Positions 55,054-64,000 of a DNA stretch of 64,000 bases are shown one piece after another. The stretch's first letter is position 1, and every line of letters starts with the position of its first letter. The stretch lies in NCBI GenBank assembly GCA_963965975.1, contig OZ014425.1, positions 929,001 through 993,000 on the forward strand, in the 5' to 3' direction. This stretch comes from Xestospongia bergquistia (taxonomy: Eukaryota > Porifera > Demospongiae > Haplosclerida > Petrosiidae). The position numbers and the translations under genes were made by a program. The notes beneath the pieces were generated by a model that was given only the letters and a program-made list of their open reading frames with translations, was not told where the DNA came from and ran no database searches.

Positions 55054-57416
55054 ATTATCTGACCCCATCCCTCCATCATCTTATAATCATATTATTATAT
55101 TATATTATTATTATTGTTGTTGTTAAAAAGAAGGGTAATTGATGTCCTTCGTTAATATTGCCAACAATTTGGCTATTATCAAGACAGGTTTTTGTTGTTT
55201 TGTTTCTTTTGGGAAGATCACTCTCTTTCCATTATCTTAACTTTAAGTTGAAAGTTTCTTTAATGCATATGATCTGGTTAGCTATAATAGTTACCCTAGT
55301 CCTTTTGACTCTTCCCTGTCATATCTTATAAAGTTTATTTCCTTTTGTACAATTAATACGATTCCCCTTCTCTGACCACAAACAAACAACAATTATTTGT
55401 ACTTTTATTTCTTATCATTAACTCTTCATTATTTACTATTATCAAATTGATTCCTTCTTTAATCACATGTACACAATCAAACAACACAGGTGCTCCATGA
55501 TCATTATTAACGTTTTGATTCTTCTATTTTTTTTTCAAATCACTTATGTTTTATAAATACTATATCACATCTTTTTTTTTAATGTACCATTTTTATCCTT
55601 TAATGTGTTTGGTCTTTTGAATCAATGATTATAATAAAAAAAAAGAGAAAGTCAAGCGGCCACACAATAATATAATATCAACTGGACACTCAGATATTTT
55701 AGTAACAATAAGTCATTTAATACATTTTCTCTAATCCAGATCAAAAGGGTTAGACAATCACTGAACCATAGTTTTATCAAAGCACATCCAAAGACACCTC
55801 TATTAGTTGCTGGGGGCACACACCCGTATTGCAATATCATCTAACACCTGTTGTGTACTCTACTGCAATATCATTGTAACTATTGTACGGTCACTCTTAC
55901 AACAGTGTTTGGCTAACACTGTAATATACTTCATACTCACTACTGTATGTGTAATATACAGACAGTACAGTATATTGAATTACTCAGTCAAACAATACAA
56001 TAACATAGTATTCTTCAAATAATCCTATTATGACATGGGAAGCTCTATTAAGGAGATATATGTCATGTTTAGGCTCTGTTCCAAACTGTACCATCTATGT
56101 ACATGTACCTGGAATTGTGGTGATCAAATCTAGCACCATACTTGTCAGCTTCTCAATTGAAGCTAGAAGCAAGGAACTTAGATTATTCATGGCTGGAGAG
56201 TTTATTCAACCAATCTGTCACTTTTTATAACAAGGATATTATACACAGCGACAAAACCAACAATGATTGATGGCAGTGATAAAATTAGATCCGTTGTTTA
56301 GGTAGTGGATTTTGTCTGTGGAGGTATTAAACAGTCAACAACTCAATTGTATTGTCCTGTTCATTCAAGTATGTCTCACCTTATACATAATATATCTCAC
56401 CACTATACTTATGTTGGATATAATTGTAGTAGAGAGCACTTTGAAGTGCTTTCTCAACAATTAATTTCAAACACATAATAATGATAAGATAGATGTAACA
56501 CTCTAATGACTGTGTGTGTGTGTGTGTGTGTGAACTGGTATAACTAGTAATTTATCCAGGTTATAATGTAAATGTAGTAATATATAATTATAATTTGTTT
56601 ATTGATATTTGATACTGTTTTGATGGTCATTAGGTGTTCCCAGTGGTATTAGGAGTTCTTTTAGAACTGATTGACAAAAACTTTCGTTTATAATGTAGCT
56701 TTTATTTTTAACTAGTTGATAAGATCAGTTATTAACATAGATTATTAATTGATAATAATCTATTCAATTGATTGTGTGTCTGCACATTATGTGGTATAAA
56801 GGGGAAATCTATTGCATCAGTTCCAAGTCTTATCACAGAGTAGTTCTCTGAGTCAGTTTAAATGAGATAAGACTCTATAATCGCTGTTCTATTGAAGTAG
56901 ATAAAAGGTGTTTGCTTGCGTACCTTTATATTTAATATCAGTGGTTTTTAGCTCTCAACCACAACATTTTAAAGATCTTGATTGCTCACCAATATCGTCG
57001 TCCCAATAAACATTCCCCTTTTATGGAGGGACCTCAAAATGAAATCAAAACAAGAAGTGAATTTAACACTTGAGAACTTGAGATGTCAACACACATGACC
57101 TTGGTGAACCAATTTCATTATACACCTTCATAATCATACCATTTCAATTACAACCATCATCATCATTCTAAACCATAAACTAATGTCCGCACATTACATA
57201 TACATGTATATAATGAGGAGTGCTGCAATAAAATAGTACCACTTGTAATAACAATATTCACTTTATTTGTTTACTGTAAACTGATACACTTAGTATAGAT
57301 TAGTATAACCAGTATAGGCTATTATTATCATAAATCTATAATCATAACAATAATATTGTTTGGGAGATGTAATGGAGTTATTTTTTGGGGTGGTCTCTCA
57401 CACATTATATATTTTG
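54915..57416. other. convergent spacer between GATA and SPAG6
   Basis: 2.5 kb without a supported gene. It holds GT runs (about 55029-55053 and 56513-56532), poly-A/T tracts, an ATT-rich stretch near 55090, and a 9-bp inverted pair AGTCTTATC / GATAAGACT near 56826-56874. The first few hundred bases are presumably the GATA 3' UTR. Confidence 0.6.

Positions 57417-64000
<6,584 letters not shown>

Noticed and set aside
56826..56874. Possible pre-miRNA hairpin with AGTCTTATC / GATAAGACT arms
   Set aside because: Only the 9-bp outer stem pairs; the interior does not form a continuous duplex.

Overview
The window looks like a piece of the nuclear genome of an early-branching animal, most probably a demosponge (Amphimedon-like). 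The DNA is AT-rich. Genes are cut into many short exons by introns that are often only about 50-100 bp, intergenic distances are very small, and the gene set is animal in character: two-finger GATA factor, chimaerin, SPAG6, Twinkle, UBXN4 and calumenin. The species call is an inference; no sequence search was possible.

Layout from left to right. 1-2193: AT-rich flank with a GC-rich hairpin and a complete non-autonomous hAT transposon with an 8-bp target duplication. 2194-5238 (+): MTO1, mitochondrial tRNA modification. 5476-7900 (-): a CYP7/CYP8/CYP39-like P450, head-to-head with KRR1 (7951-9712, +) across only 50 bp. 9821-13481 (-): UBXN4, head-to-head with a chimaerin (13801-18297, +). 18472-22107 (+): Twinkle mtDNA helicase. 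22122-36070: a segmental-duplication block with three copies of GABA transaminase (ABAT): a last-exon stub, then two full genes. A 3.5-kb island of tandem repeats lies between the stub and the first full gene. The duplicated unit also carried part of the 3' end of the neighbouring calumenin gene, now dead. 35724-37648 (-): calumenin. 38080-42232 (-): two tandem phosphatidylserine synthase 2 genes. 42492-46168 (+): NAP1-like histone chaperone. 47198-49129 (-): PARG. 49331-50719 (-): an unassigned type I membrane protein. 51076-54914 (+): GATA factor. 57417-64000 (-): the 3' part of SPAG6, running off the right edge.

No operon-like pathway is evident. MTO1, Twinkle and ABAT are all mitochondrial in other animals. 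KRR1, NAP1L, PARG and GATA are nuclear; calumenin, PTDSS2 and UBXN4 belong to the ER.

Signals that cut across genes: (i) the palindrome CACGTG recurs in five short 5'-flanking regions; (ii) long CT microsatellites on the coding strand end exactly at 3' splice sites in several genes; (iii) the N-terminal zinc-ribbon cysteines of Twinkle, absent in the vertebrate protein, are present; (iv) a 98-bp duplication has copied a splice acceptor in chimaerin; (v) PARG has a 78-nt, stop-free, in-frame intron. I found no CRISPR array, tRNA or rRNA gene, and no clear novel multi-gene system.
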